Source: Vicia villosa (taxonomy: Eukaryota > Streptophyta > Magnoliopsida > Fabales > Fabaceae). Taken from it: DNA of 64,000 nt. The position numbers and the translations under genes are program-made. Each line of letters begins with the position of its first letter. Positions within the stretch are counted from its first letter, which is position 1. The DNA is taken from positions 32,750,245-32,814,244 of the forward strand of contig NC_081185.1 of assembly GCF_029867415.1 (NCBI RefSeq). The letters are read 5' to 3'. The notes under the pieces are model-generated. The model searched no databases. It worked only from the letters and a program-made list of their open reading frames with translations, and was not told the DNA's origin. Of this stretch, positions 55,521 to 64,000 are shown piece after piece.

Positions 55521-56344
55521 GGAATAAAGCGTACAACTATGTTCCGTTCGGCTGCCTACTCACCTTCAAGGTTCAACACATCAAAGACACCGATCAGTCC
55601 AACTACTTTCTTCCAACAAGTGAGGGATGAGATGCTCGAAGACAGATTGGCAATAGCAGAGTTGAAACCTGACTGGATTGTTTTCACATAGCTATTTCTC
55701 TACTTTTCCAAAACTTTATGACAATTTCCTACTACTAGGATTTTTGTCTCCTTGTACTAATCAGCCTATCATGGCTCTTTTTCAAAAAATCAATACAGAT
55801 CATGCTCAAAATCAACATTTTCACTTTTTCTGTTTTGAATACGTAAACGTCCCAATGATGATTTTGAATGAACATGTGCATTTGAATATGATTGATGTTT
55901 ACCAGAAAAACAGGAATAGCATTCAGGTAATGTCCCAATCATTTGGACATCATCCCGAAACCAACATCAGAAGAAAAATCACCAACAGAGATACTTTTCT
56001 CAGCAAATTCCTCAATGAGATTCGAGAAATCTTATTCCCCAACAGGGCTGTTCCAGAATGCTATCCCCAGAAAGTGTGGTCTCCACGCCAGGACTTGGTC
56101 AAATAGTGCATCGGAGGATTATGCATCTTCCTCATTCCCACTTTAAAGGGCATCAAAGTCAAAACTTTCAAATTACCTTTCATCCCCGAGCAGTATTCAA
56201 AGATCCTTCAACAGAGCACCTTGGTTCTCAAAGAAGGTCCCCAGCCGAGTATACTCGAGCAAGACGACAAAAATCATCAACGATCACAATGCCTTCATTT
56301 CCAAATGACTAGCGGGGATTTATTTTCCCAACCAGAAGCTTGAT

Positions 56345-56530
56345 ACGCTCAAGACTGCATAAGTCATACATCATACGTCATACATCATACATCATCATAC
56401 GTCATACATCATACGCATGTTCATACACAGCATATAATGTTTCATGACAAACTCATACATAACATACACGGATCCATTTAGTTCGAGAATCTCATACATT
56501 ACATACATCATAACATTGCATATCACTAAC
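56345..56530 (+). repeat. CATACATCATACGT tandem repeats
   Basis: CATACATCATACGTCATACA-type units from 56366 to 56415, then scattered CATACA motifs to about 56520. Confidence 0.8.
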
Positions 56531-56689
56531 TTGATTTTTTCAGGCAAACGGATGTCTTCAGCAAAGATGTTCTCAATCACGTGCAGTGTTCCCCTGAATT
56601 CTATTCAGACTAGCAGTCCTCTCAGATATAATCAGCCGAAGATTCATTATGAAGAGATCTCTCTTTCAAAATCACCTATCAACTCAAAA

Positions 56690-56890
56690 ACAAGCAACAC
56701 AGATCTAAGTCGATACCTCAGACGGTTCCAGAACGATCTACCATCAAAGATCTAAAGCTGATACCTCAGACGGTTCCACATAGATCAACTTTCAAAATCT
56801 AAAGCGGAAAAACTTTGGACAGTTTCGTAACGATCAGCCTCCAAGACTTAAAGCGGTAATCTCGAACGGTTCCGAAACAGTCAACGCAGA
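56690..56890 (+). repeat. ~60-bp diverged tandem repeats in the Ogre A 3' region
   Basis: Units sharing GATACCTCAGACGGTTCC (56713 and 56760) with weaker later copies AACTTTGGACAGTTTC (56811) and AATCTCGAACGGTTCC (56855). The period is about 47–50 bases. Confidence 0.7.
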
Positions 56891-57140
56891 GGTTTTCAAA
56901 TCCTTCATCAAGATATAATCAATGGATTCATTCTGATGAACAAACCATCAACACATTTGCCAGGTGGCATTTGAAAGCCCATCTCAGGTAATGTTTCAAT
57001 CTGTCAACAACATTTCTCAGACAACATTCAAAAGCAATTTCCAACATCACGTCCGGTGGAGGTAAGTGCAAATTTTCAGGGCATCTAAATATTCAATCAT
57101 CTTCTACCTTCAGATTTCAAACAATCTCTTCAGGTTTAAG

Positions 57141-57159
57141 AAGATTGAATAGGGGCAAC
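57141..57159 (+). other. Polypurine tract of Ogre A
   Basis: AAGATTGAATAGGGGCAAC directly before the 3' LTR. The purine run AATAGGGG is short but in the expected place. Confidence 0.65.
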
Positions 57160-57684
57160 TGTTGTACCCCAAAATTTGCCCGCATCTTTCTAAGAAAACT
57201 TCTGTCTAAAAATTAAGAGCTTCACATAATCTTGGATTTTTATTCCATAAATATCCTGATTTATGAATACTTGGTTTTTAGAATTTTTCTTATACGGTAT
57301 TTTGGCTTGCTGTTGAATTTATTCTTACACGAACGCCAAGTACTGTTTATTACTTCACACACGCTATTTATTTGAGATTTATTTACAGATAAATAGTACT
57401 GACGCAATTGGTACAGAATTAAAATCTTTTGCAGGCGCAAAGTCCGGGGACTCAGACTGTACTGGTAACAAGTAAATTATTATTTTTTGTTCCCCACTAA
57501 TTTTTGTACTATATTCTATTATTTTCCAAAATCTCTTTCTTTCAAAATCAAATCCTAACTTTATTCTATACATCTCTTTTTCAAACCCTACCATACACTT
57601 TCTTTCAAATCCTACTTCCACTCAAACTTTCCTTTTTGTACGGAATCACTTCATTCCCCAACGTCTCTATCCTTCTTTTCATTC

Positions 57685-57692
57685 TATAAATA
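57685..57692 (+). promoter_or_regulatory. TATA box of the Ogre A 3' LTR
   Basis: TATAAATA, aligned with 39284–39291. Confidence 0.55.
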
Positions 57693-57783
57693 CCTCTCAT
57701 TTTTTCCATAAAATATCACATCAAATTCTAACTCATCTCTCAAAATTCTACTTCATATTCATTCTCTCTTCTTCCCCGGCAAA

Positions 57784-57951
57784 ATGGCGAAGCGGATGGA
57801 AACGTGTTTTCTTATGGTCATCACCGTCGTGGTGGTAATCATGTCCTTCTTTTGTCTGCATAGTCCTGAAAAATATGGACTTGCGATGGTTACACTTCCG
57901 ATCATCTATTTTCTGTTGGTTATAGCATGGATTATTAATCGTCGTATGTAA
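57784..57951 (+). CDS. 55-codon membrane mini-ORF, copy in the Ogre A 3' LTR
   Basis: The same length, start context and stop as 39383–39550. Three residue changes relative to the 5' LTR copy (Cys to Tyr near 31, Ser to Phe near 43, Ala to Val near 46) and one silent change. Hydrophobicity of both helices is kept. Three replacement versus one silent change gives no sign of selection after insertion. Confidence 0.45.
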   Translation: MAKRMETCFLMVITVVVVIMSFFCLHSPEKYGLAMVTLPIIYFLLVIAWIINRRM

Positions 57952-60900
57952 AGTTTGTCGTATCTTCTGTTTTTAGAATGTACCGTTCTTTATATTTACC
58001 GTGCTGTTTACTACGTTTTGTTTAGGTAATATTTGTACTGTCAGTATTAAGTATTACACTATCTATTATATCGTCATTTAACTAGTAAGATAATATTATA
58101 TGTGTTTATTGCTAGTTAAAATATTTATTTTTCCTGTGCATTAAATCCTTTCAGTCTTATTATTGACGGTAATTTTGCTCGCATACAGTATATATTATTT
58201 ATTTATTATGTCTGTGTTTTTCTAACAAGTCATGTAAATAAATTTTCATCATTAACACAAATCAAAAACAAAAAAACAACAAAAAAAGAAAAAATTAACT
58301 TTGACTGTTGAATTTTCACTCTAACTGCTACATTAATACCTGAACAGTCAGTTGACAGTCAAACCGTTGACAGTGCAATTCTCCGTGTTTTGTACCACCA
58401 ATCAAATCAAACTTTTGAATTTCAAAATTCCAAGATTTTTGTTCTAGAAGTCTTCTGAATATCACATGATTAGCAGAGACTCAACACTGCACAAAATCAG
58501 GTACGCTTAACTGTCTCCTACACAAACAGTCCCTAACTAGGGTTTCTTGTTTTTTTCAGGAGAACAAGTTTTTGAGACCTCAAATGGATTTCATGGACCT
58601 CCATATATCTCAAAGTACCACCATACAAATTTTCAAACTTCAATTCACTCAGACGCACAGTCAGCAGCTCAAACAGTCAACAGACGACCCATTTGACCAA
58701 AAAAGTCAACAGACAGTCAAAAATGAAATTTTTTGTCAACATCCATATTTTGTCAAAAGATTCATCATTTGATCATTGGTTGATCATAATTCATCAAGGA
58801 AAGATCAAAAATCAACAAAACCCTAAGTTTCAAAATTAGGGTTTTCTCCTAAAAAGTCAACTGAACTTTGACTGGTCCTAACTCTCTCATCCTTCATCCA
58901 AAAAATTCAAACCAAAGCTCATTTTGAAGGAAATTCAATTATCTTTCAAATGCAATTGGTCCCATGGTCATTAGATTCACCATTTGAAAAATATGAACCA
59001 AGACATTACAGGTCATTTTCAAAGTCAACAAAAAGTCACTTTTTTCAAAAGGACACACAAGGAGCATGGAAAATCATTTTGATATGTGACCAAAGACATT
59101 GGTTAGAGGACTCTTTGAGGTTTCCAAAAAGTACAAGAACTCCTTCATATGATAAAAATTGAGGGATTTATGCCTTGTTGAAGTTGACCATTTTTTGGGA
59201 AAATGCATGAAATCAACATTGATCAAAAATGTTTTTTTTCCAAAAGGGGCCAAGTTTTCATGATCCAAACATGTTCCCCATGATGTGAAGGGCCTCCCAC
59301 GACCAAGCCAAGGCCCATAGCATTTTTGTTTCTTTTTTGATTTAATTTTATCACATTTAAAGTTAAAGTGAAAAAGAAATGATGCAAGATTCTTATCCAA
59401 AGCTTTGTCCCTTGCATGAGTCATCAAGGTAGCTTATTTTCTGCAACAAGAGGAAGTACAAAGGAGGCTAAGAGCAAGAGAAGTGAAGAAGAGCAAGCTT
59501 TAGTCAACAATTCAAAAAAATTTAATATTTAAAAATCAAAGTTTCAACAAAGCAATCAATGCTTCTTGGCTTAGATTTTAAGCACTTCTTAGCTTATAAA
59601 TGAAGTGGTATGCTTCATCAATGTAAGACACACGAAATATAGCAAAGGCATGGCATAAACTCACTTCATATTTCAAAGAAAATTCAAAGAAACTTTAAAT
59701 TTCGTATTTGAATTTGTAGCTAGTTTCAAAGCAAACTAAGTCCATAAATCATATCCTGGGACTTGTTTGAGTAGGTTTAGATCAATAGCCAAGTTCATGA
59801 GGGCCTGAAACTCGAGCTCTCTCACTCTCCGATTTGGTAAACTTTCATTGATTTCAAACTCTCTATTTATGCGTTGTTATCATGTCTAATGGTTATGGTT
59901 GAGTTTATAATGATCATTAGATCAAGTTTGAACCCTAGCATGAGAGTTCTAACGTCCAGAACATAGGTTGCCATTGCCAATCGTGAGTTCATGTTCCTCT
60001 TCGAATCTCTTGAACCAGGCACTTTCAGTCCAAACTAACCTCACCAATTGATTCCCAGACCTCGATTTAGGGGGGTAGGGTCTTCATTTGGTGTTTATCT
60101 AACGTATTTTTTGCAGTTGAAGGATGCCCTAGCCGGAGAAGATGACCGGAATCACTATTCCGGCGGTCAACAGACCCAGGCGTGGTTGACTGGCACGCGT
60201 GGCTTCCTCCCTCTCTCCCATTGGCCGGTCAAAATATCAAAGGCTTGCGTGGCAAAACGTTAAAACATGATTGGCTCTGGTTTAAAACATGGACCCCACT
60301 CACTTAAATTCAGAAAAAAAATAAAAATTGAATCAGACTGGGCCTTGCACGAATTGATGTCCACACCCCTGGTTTCTGGCCCAAACGCATCTCTTGAACT
60401 AAAATCAGTTCTTTTCCAGATTTACTAAATACACCCCCTGCATATTTAACTAATAATTTTAGTTTTTTTTGCATTTAATTTAAAATCAACCAATCAAAAA
60501 CATAAAAAATATTTTCTTTTTACCATTAATTTGATAAAATGCTTAATTATTTTTTTTCCATAAAAATATTTTATTTTTCTTAAAGATTGAAATATTTTGT
60601 ATAATTAATTAGTATATATTTATATATTTACCTTTTAATTATTTTCAACTAATCAAAAAATCATTAAAAAAATTGTTCTTTATATTAAATATAGTTTATA
60701 TATTATAAGCTAATTTTGTACATATTTAGGATAATTTTCTCTTTAAGTTTTAATTATTTATGTAATTATTTGCATAATTATGTTAATTTAACTTAATAAT
60801 TTTCAAAATCAACTTCAAAAAAAAAATATATATTTTTATTTTAAAATTAATTAACAAGCATTTTGAACATATTTCAAACTTAATTTTTAGGTTTAAATTT

Positions 60901-61797
60901 TATTTCTACCTTTTTCTCATTTTAATTAAATTAATCATGCATTAATTCTAATTAAAATCAATCATCAAAAATACAAAAATATTTCTTTTATTTTCTTGCA
61001 ATTTAAATTCCTAGATCAAGTGTATAGGTTGTCAAATTCATGTAAATAGCGTAGTTTACATTTCCCGCACAATCGATGTAATAGTGTAGATTTACTTTCC
61101 GCATTTTACATTTCCGCATTTTAATTTCAGTACATATAAAATTGCGTGTATGTCAAAGATAAAAATTGAAGCGTTAGGTCACTAAATTAAAAGATAAAAT
61201 ATCTGAAATCAAAACACAATCACACTTGCACCTCTTAGGGTATCCCTCTTTTACTCTTTTCAAAAAATCAAAATCAAATTCTACTGTTTCAAATGCAAAA
61301 TCGAACTTTCGTTTACATCCGGTGAAAGGAGAATTTCAAAAGGAAATAGGAAAAGACCTTATAACTTAGGGTAGACCTCCTAATTTGCTTGCTCAAATCG
61401 AAACAAACAAATGTCTCATATACCATTGTTTTTCAAAATAAAACTTTCAAAAAAAGACAATACTTGGTATGTATCCAAACAAGGATCATTACGAAGTTAA
61501 CGTTCTTTTTTTCAAAACATCTTTCGAAAGATAAAACACTTTGTATATATCCGCACAAGGATCATTATAAAGTCAATTTACAAAAGTATTTGAAACCACA
61601 TACAAGCATGTCAAGGCAAGAGAAAAGTGATTCAAAACAAGTGAGCTAAGCAAATTAAAGAGCCCATGGATAACCATGGATACAAATGGTGCTAATACCT
61701 TCCCTTTGTATAACCAACCCCCTTACCCAGAATTTCTTAAAGGTCTTTTTATGTTTCTTTTATAAACCTTTCCTTAATTGGATAAAATAAAAGTCGG

Positions 61798-61807
61798 TGG
61801 CGACTCT
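61798..61807 (+). other. PBS-like decamer in U5 of the Ogre A 3' LTR
   Basis: TGGCGACTCT, as at 43402–43411. Confidence 0.7.
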
Positions 61808-61858
61808 CTGATTTTCAAAAACACAAAAGCAAAAAGAGAAGAGTGTCAGTTCGTGTAT

Positions 61859-61895
61859 CTCTCACACGAGAGGTACGGTAAAAAACCGAGTGCAT
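61859..61895 (+). repeat. 37-base segment present only in the 3' LTR of A
   Basis: Lies between GTTCGTGTA and the terminal TGACA. It contains the small hairpin CTCTCACACGAGAG. It is probably ancestral and lost from the 5' LTR by a short deletion, since U5 of both LTRs is copied from one template. Confidence 0.7.
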
Positions 61896-61904
61896 GACAC
61901 TACT

Positions 61905-64000
61905 CTCAAAGATGTTGTTGAAAGGCTCAATAGTATGGTAGAAGCCCTGGTGGTTGCCCAGAATCGACCAACACCAGAAGAACCACAAAGGACTATGGTT
62001 TCCGAGATTGTTTCTACTCCTATTCCTCAGTATACCATGCCACCCAACCGACCTTGGGGCATGCCGTATAACTTTATTCCAGATGGGTACATACCCCCAG
62101 TTTCTGAAGTTCCAAGAGCTACAACGGAGATGCATTCACCGGAGGGTTACAGACCTCTGGAAATTGAAGTTCCAAGAGCAACGGCAATGGGTTTCACACA
62201 ACAGAACGCTGAGATTCCAAGATCTGCTGTCATGGCTTCTCCACGGCCATTATGCATACTTTTCCTCCACCGGGCGGACAAGTATATAATCACGCTCCCA
62301 GTGAGGACGCTGGCGTGTATGAAAGATTGGACGAGTTCCAAGAACAGTTTCTGCAAATGCAGAAGGAGCTCAAGACTCTCCGAGGACAAGATTTATTTGG
62401 AAAGAATGCTGCAGACCTCTGTCTGGTTCCAAATGTTAAGATTCCTCACAAATTCAAAGTACCAGAGTTCGAGAAGTACAAAGGGAATTCATGCCCACAA
62501 AGTCACCTAGTGATGTACGCTCGAAGGATGTCAACTCAGACTGATAATCAACAATTGCTCATCCATTATTTTCAAGACAGCCTGACTGGTGCTGCACTCA
62601 AATGGTACATGAACTTGGACAGTTCAGAGATTCGTACTTTTAGAGACCTCGGAGAGGCCTTCGTCAAACAGTATAAGTACAATCTGGATATGACTCCCGA
62701 CAGAGTTCAACTCAGGGCCATGAATCAAAAGGATAGAGAAAGCTTCAAGGAATACGCTCAGAGATGGCGTGAAGTTGCTGCTCAAATTTTTCCTCCACTT
62801 GAAGAGAAAGAAATGACGAAAATCTATCTCAAGAGTTTGAGTCCATTTTACTACGGACGAATGGTTGCAAGTGCACCAAGTGACTTTACCGAGATGGTAA
62901 ACATGGGTGTACGTTTAGAAGAAGCAGTTCGAGAAGGACGCTTGAACAAAGAACCAGAATCTTCTATTGGTCCAAGGAAGTATGGAAGTTCTTTCTAGAA
63001 GAAAAAGGATCAAGATGTCAGCAATGTCTTGCACAAAGCTAAGAAGAAGTTTTTACCTCAAGTTGCTACAATAACTCCGGTTGTTAACTCAGCGCCAGCT
63101 TATCAACCTCGGGTTTCTCAACAACCATTTCAACAAAGGTCACAGCAACCTCAGCAGCAGGTTCGACCTCCAAATTTCAACAATAATCGGGTACCGAGTT
63201 ATTTTACCTTTGACCCCGTACCAATGCCGTATGCAGAATTGTTTCCAACTCTACTGGAAAAAGGACTCATTCAGACAAGGAGTCCTCCAAATCCTGCAAA
63301 CAGTTCTTCACCATGGTTCAAGGCTGACCAATCTTGTCCCTATCATCAGGGGGCACCAGGTCACAACATTGAGAATTGTCTCCCTTTCAAGACAGACGTT
63401 CAAAGATTAGTGAAGAGCGGAATGCTATCCTTCAAAGATACTAATCCTAACGTCCAAGCAAATCCTTTGCCGCAACACAAAGAAGCTTCAGTGAATCTGA
63501 TAGATCAACACCCCAATGTCATTCAAATCTACGACATTCGTCAGATAGGGGAAAATCTCGTCAAAATGCATGCTAGACAAGCTGGGTACGGCCATGTACC
63601 ACCTCACAATTACTTCACATGTGAAATTTGTTCAAAGAATAATCAAGGATGTGCTGTAGGTCAAGCTGCATTACAAGAACAAATGGACTTAGGATGGATT
63701 CAACACATCCGAGTCAAAACTGAATACGATGTCAACATGGTTCAAGGATGTCCAGGAGAATACAAAATCTACAAAGTTGAAGATCTCGGAGGATCGGTAG
63801 TCAGGTTCCATAAGACTTTAAATGGACTTGCCTACTTTGGAACAGATTTCCATCCTTACAGTAGATGCAGAATCTGTCGAAGAAATTCACGAGGATGTTT
63901 GCGCGTTCGCAACGACATTCAGAAACTAATGGATGATAATACCATTACAGTTCTTGCCAACAGAGAAGATGACGAAGTCTTTACCGTATCTCCTCAAATT
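61905..64000 (+). pseudogene. gag: Ogre B gag (and start of gag–PR linker), broken, running off the window
   Basis: Continues the gag of B after Ogre A. 61905–62250: coiled coil (LKDVVERLNSMVEAL) and a Pro-rich part with repeated EVPRAT. A frameshift near 62240 moves coding to the frame open at 62252–62998: capsid with FKVPEFEKYKGNSCPQ, LLIHYFQDSLTG and LKWYMNLDSS. A TAG at 62996 interrupts it; the same frame is then open to 64000. That part has a Gln-rich stretch (QQPFQQRSQQPQQQ), the knuckle-like CX2HX5HX4C (CPYHQGAPGHNIENC) near 63340, and two CX2CX6C motifs (CEICSKNNQGC near 63622; CRICRRNSRGC near 63870). Protease should follow outside the window. Confidence 0.85.

Larger units (their letters stand above)
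55360..57140 (+). other. 3' untranslated region of Ogre A
   Basis: About 1.8 kb without supported coding. It contains several short tandem blocks (separate entries) and the polypurine tract at its end. Such repeat-bearing 3' regions are known for Ogre. Confidence 0.7.
38759..61899 (+). mobile_element. Ogre A, complete LTR to LTR, degenerate coding
   Basis: 23.1 kb including a 2.2-kb solo LTR insertion (E). Order: 5' LTR 38759–43466, PBS 43471, leader, ORF1, gag-pro, intron, RT–RH–aRH, INT, 3' untranslated region, polypurine tract, 3' LTR 57160–61899. The ends are TGTTGTAC...ATGACA. Coding lesions: stop in ORF1, E in gag, deletion in the second RNase H, stop between aRH and INT, frameshift near the INT end. 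LTR divergence is low but visible, so the insertion is older than D2. Confidence 0.93.
57160..61899 (+). repeat. 3' LTR of Ogre A
   Basis: 4740 bp, from TGTTGTACCCC to ...GTGCATGACA. Nearly the same as 38759–43466 except for scattered substitutions, small indels and the 37-base segment 61859–61895. It is followed by CTACT and gag of B. Confidence 0.93.
38754..61904. repeat. Target-site duplication CTACT around Ogre A
   Basis: CTACT at 38754–38758 and 61900–61904. The gag reading frame of B is continuous across the site if one copy and the insert are ignored. This confirms both ends of A. Confidence 0.92.
19719..64000 (+). mobile_element. Ogre family element B (Ty3/gypsy, Tat lineage), running off the window
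   Basis: A large LTR retrotransposon carrying, in order, the 5' LTR (19719–36178, split by solo LTR C), PBS (36185), leader, ORF1 (36980), the start of gag (38708–38758), the inserted Ogre A, and the rest of gag (61905–64000). Protease, RT, integrase and 3' LTR must lie beyond the window. The order ORF1–gag–pro and the PBS are those of Ogre elements. The coding parts are decayed. The LTR start is taken at TGTCATACCC (19719), by analogy with solo LTR C, which starts with the same ten bases. Confidence 0.85.

Noticed and set aside
55678..56106. 142-codon frame after the Ogre A integrase
   Set aside because: It lies in the repeat-bearing 3' region and shows no conserved blocks or domain; probably chance.
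1..64000. Cellular genes, CRISPR arrays, rRNA genes
   Set aside because: No frame outside transposable elements shows a recognisable cellular domain; no regular repeat–spacer array or rRNA sequence was seen.

Overview
The window looks like a stretch of a large, repeat-packed legume nuclear genome. The Ogre-type elements (Ty3/gypsy, Tat lineage) with LTRs of about 4–6 kb, an extra ORF1, a PBS starting TGGCGACTCT and a spliceable PRO–RT intron point to tribe Fabeae (Pisum, Lathyrus, Vicia, Lens); that placement is inference from element type. I see no cellular protein gene, rRNA gene or functional tRNA gene. Almost every base belongs to a transposable element, many nested inside each other.

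Layout. (1) 1–10808: the 3' part of a long LTR of an Ogre family here called B (copy 1). It is broken at 1310–8715 by a minus-strand SIRE-like Ty1/copia element (D1) that has lost its 5' LTR and the start of gag. (2) 10809–18185: a minus-strand CACTA (En/Spm) DNA transposon with a long intact TNP2 transposase ORF, a decayed multi-exon second gene (PTTA-like, DUF8039-like and Ulp1-protease-like parts), a 40-bp subterminal repeat array and one surviving terminus. Its other end is cut off at the edge of LTR B copy 1. (3) 18186–19718: non-coding sequence with diverged ~240-bp repeats. (4) 19719 to beyond the window: a second family-B Ogre. Its 5' LTR (19719–36178) was entered by another Ogre-like LTR, now a solo LTR (C, 24482–35326). 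C was in turn hit by a minus-strand copia element (D2, 25820–32676) whose 1646-bp LTRs look identical. B continues with PBS, leader, ORF1 and the first 17 codons of gag, where a complete Ogre (A, 38759–61899) is inserted with a CTACT target duplication. A itself carries a 2.2-kb solo LTR (E, 45894–48091, duplication GAAAG). After A, the gag of B resumes and runs off the window.

Relative ages follow from the nesting. B is older than C, C older than D2; B is older than A, A older than E. D2 is probably the youngest event. Coding capacity is mostly decayed: A has stops, a frameshift and a deletion in its second RNase H; B has a gag frameshift and stop; D2 has at least four internal deletions. 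The long intact frames are TNP2 of the CACTA element, the 1044-codon pol of D1, and the gag-pro and RT frames of A.

The most interesting signals lie in the non-coding LTRs and polyprotein linkers. They are a 55-codon two-helix membrane mini-ORF placed as the first ATG after the TATA box in both LTRs of A; tRNA-like Pol III box A/box B modules in both LTRs of B; a 10-nt PBS mimic inside the U5 of A and C; a palindrome array upstream of the D2 TATA box; a stop at the same codon of ORF1 in two diverged Ogres; and a CX2CX6C motif in the Ogre gag–PR linker that is duplicated in B.
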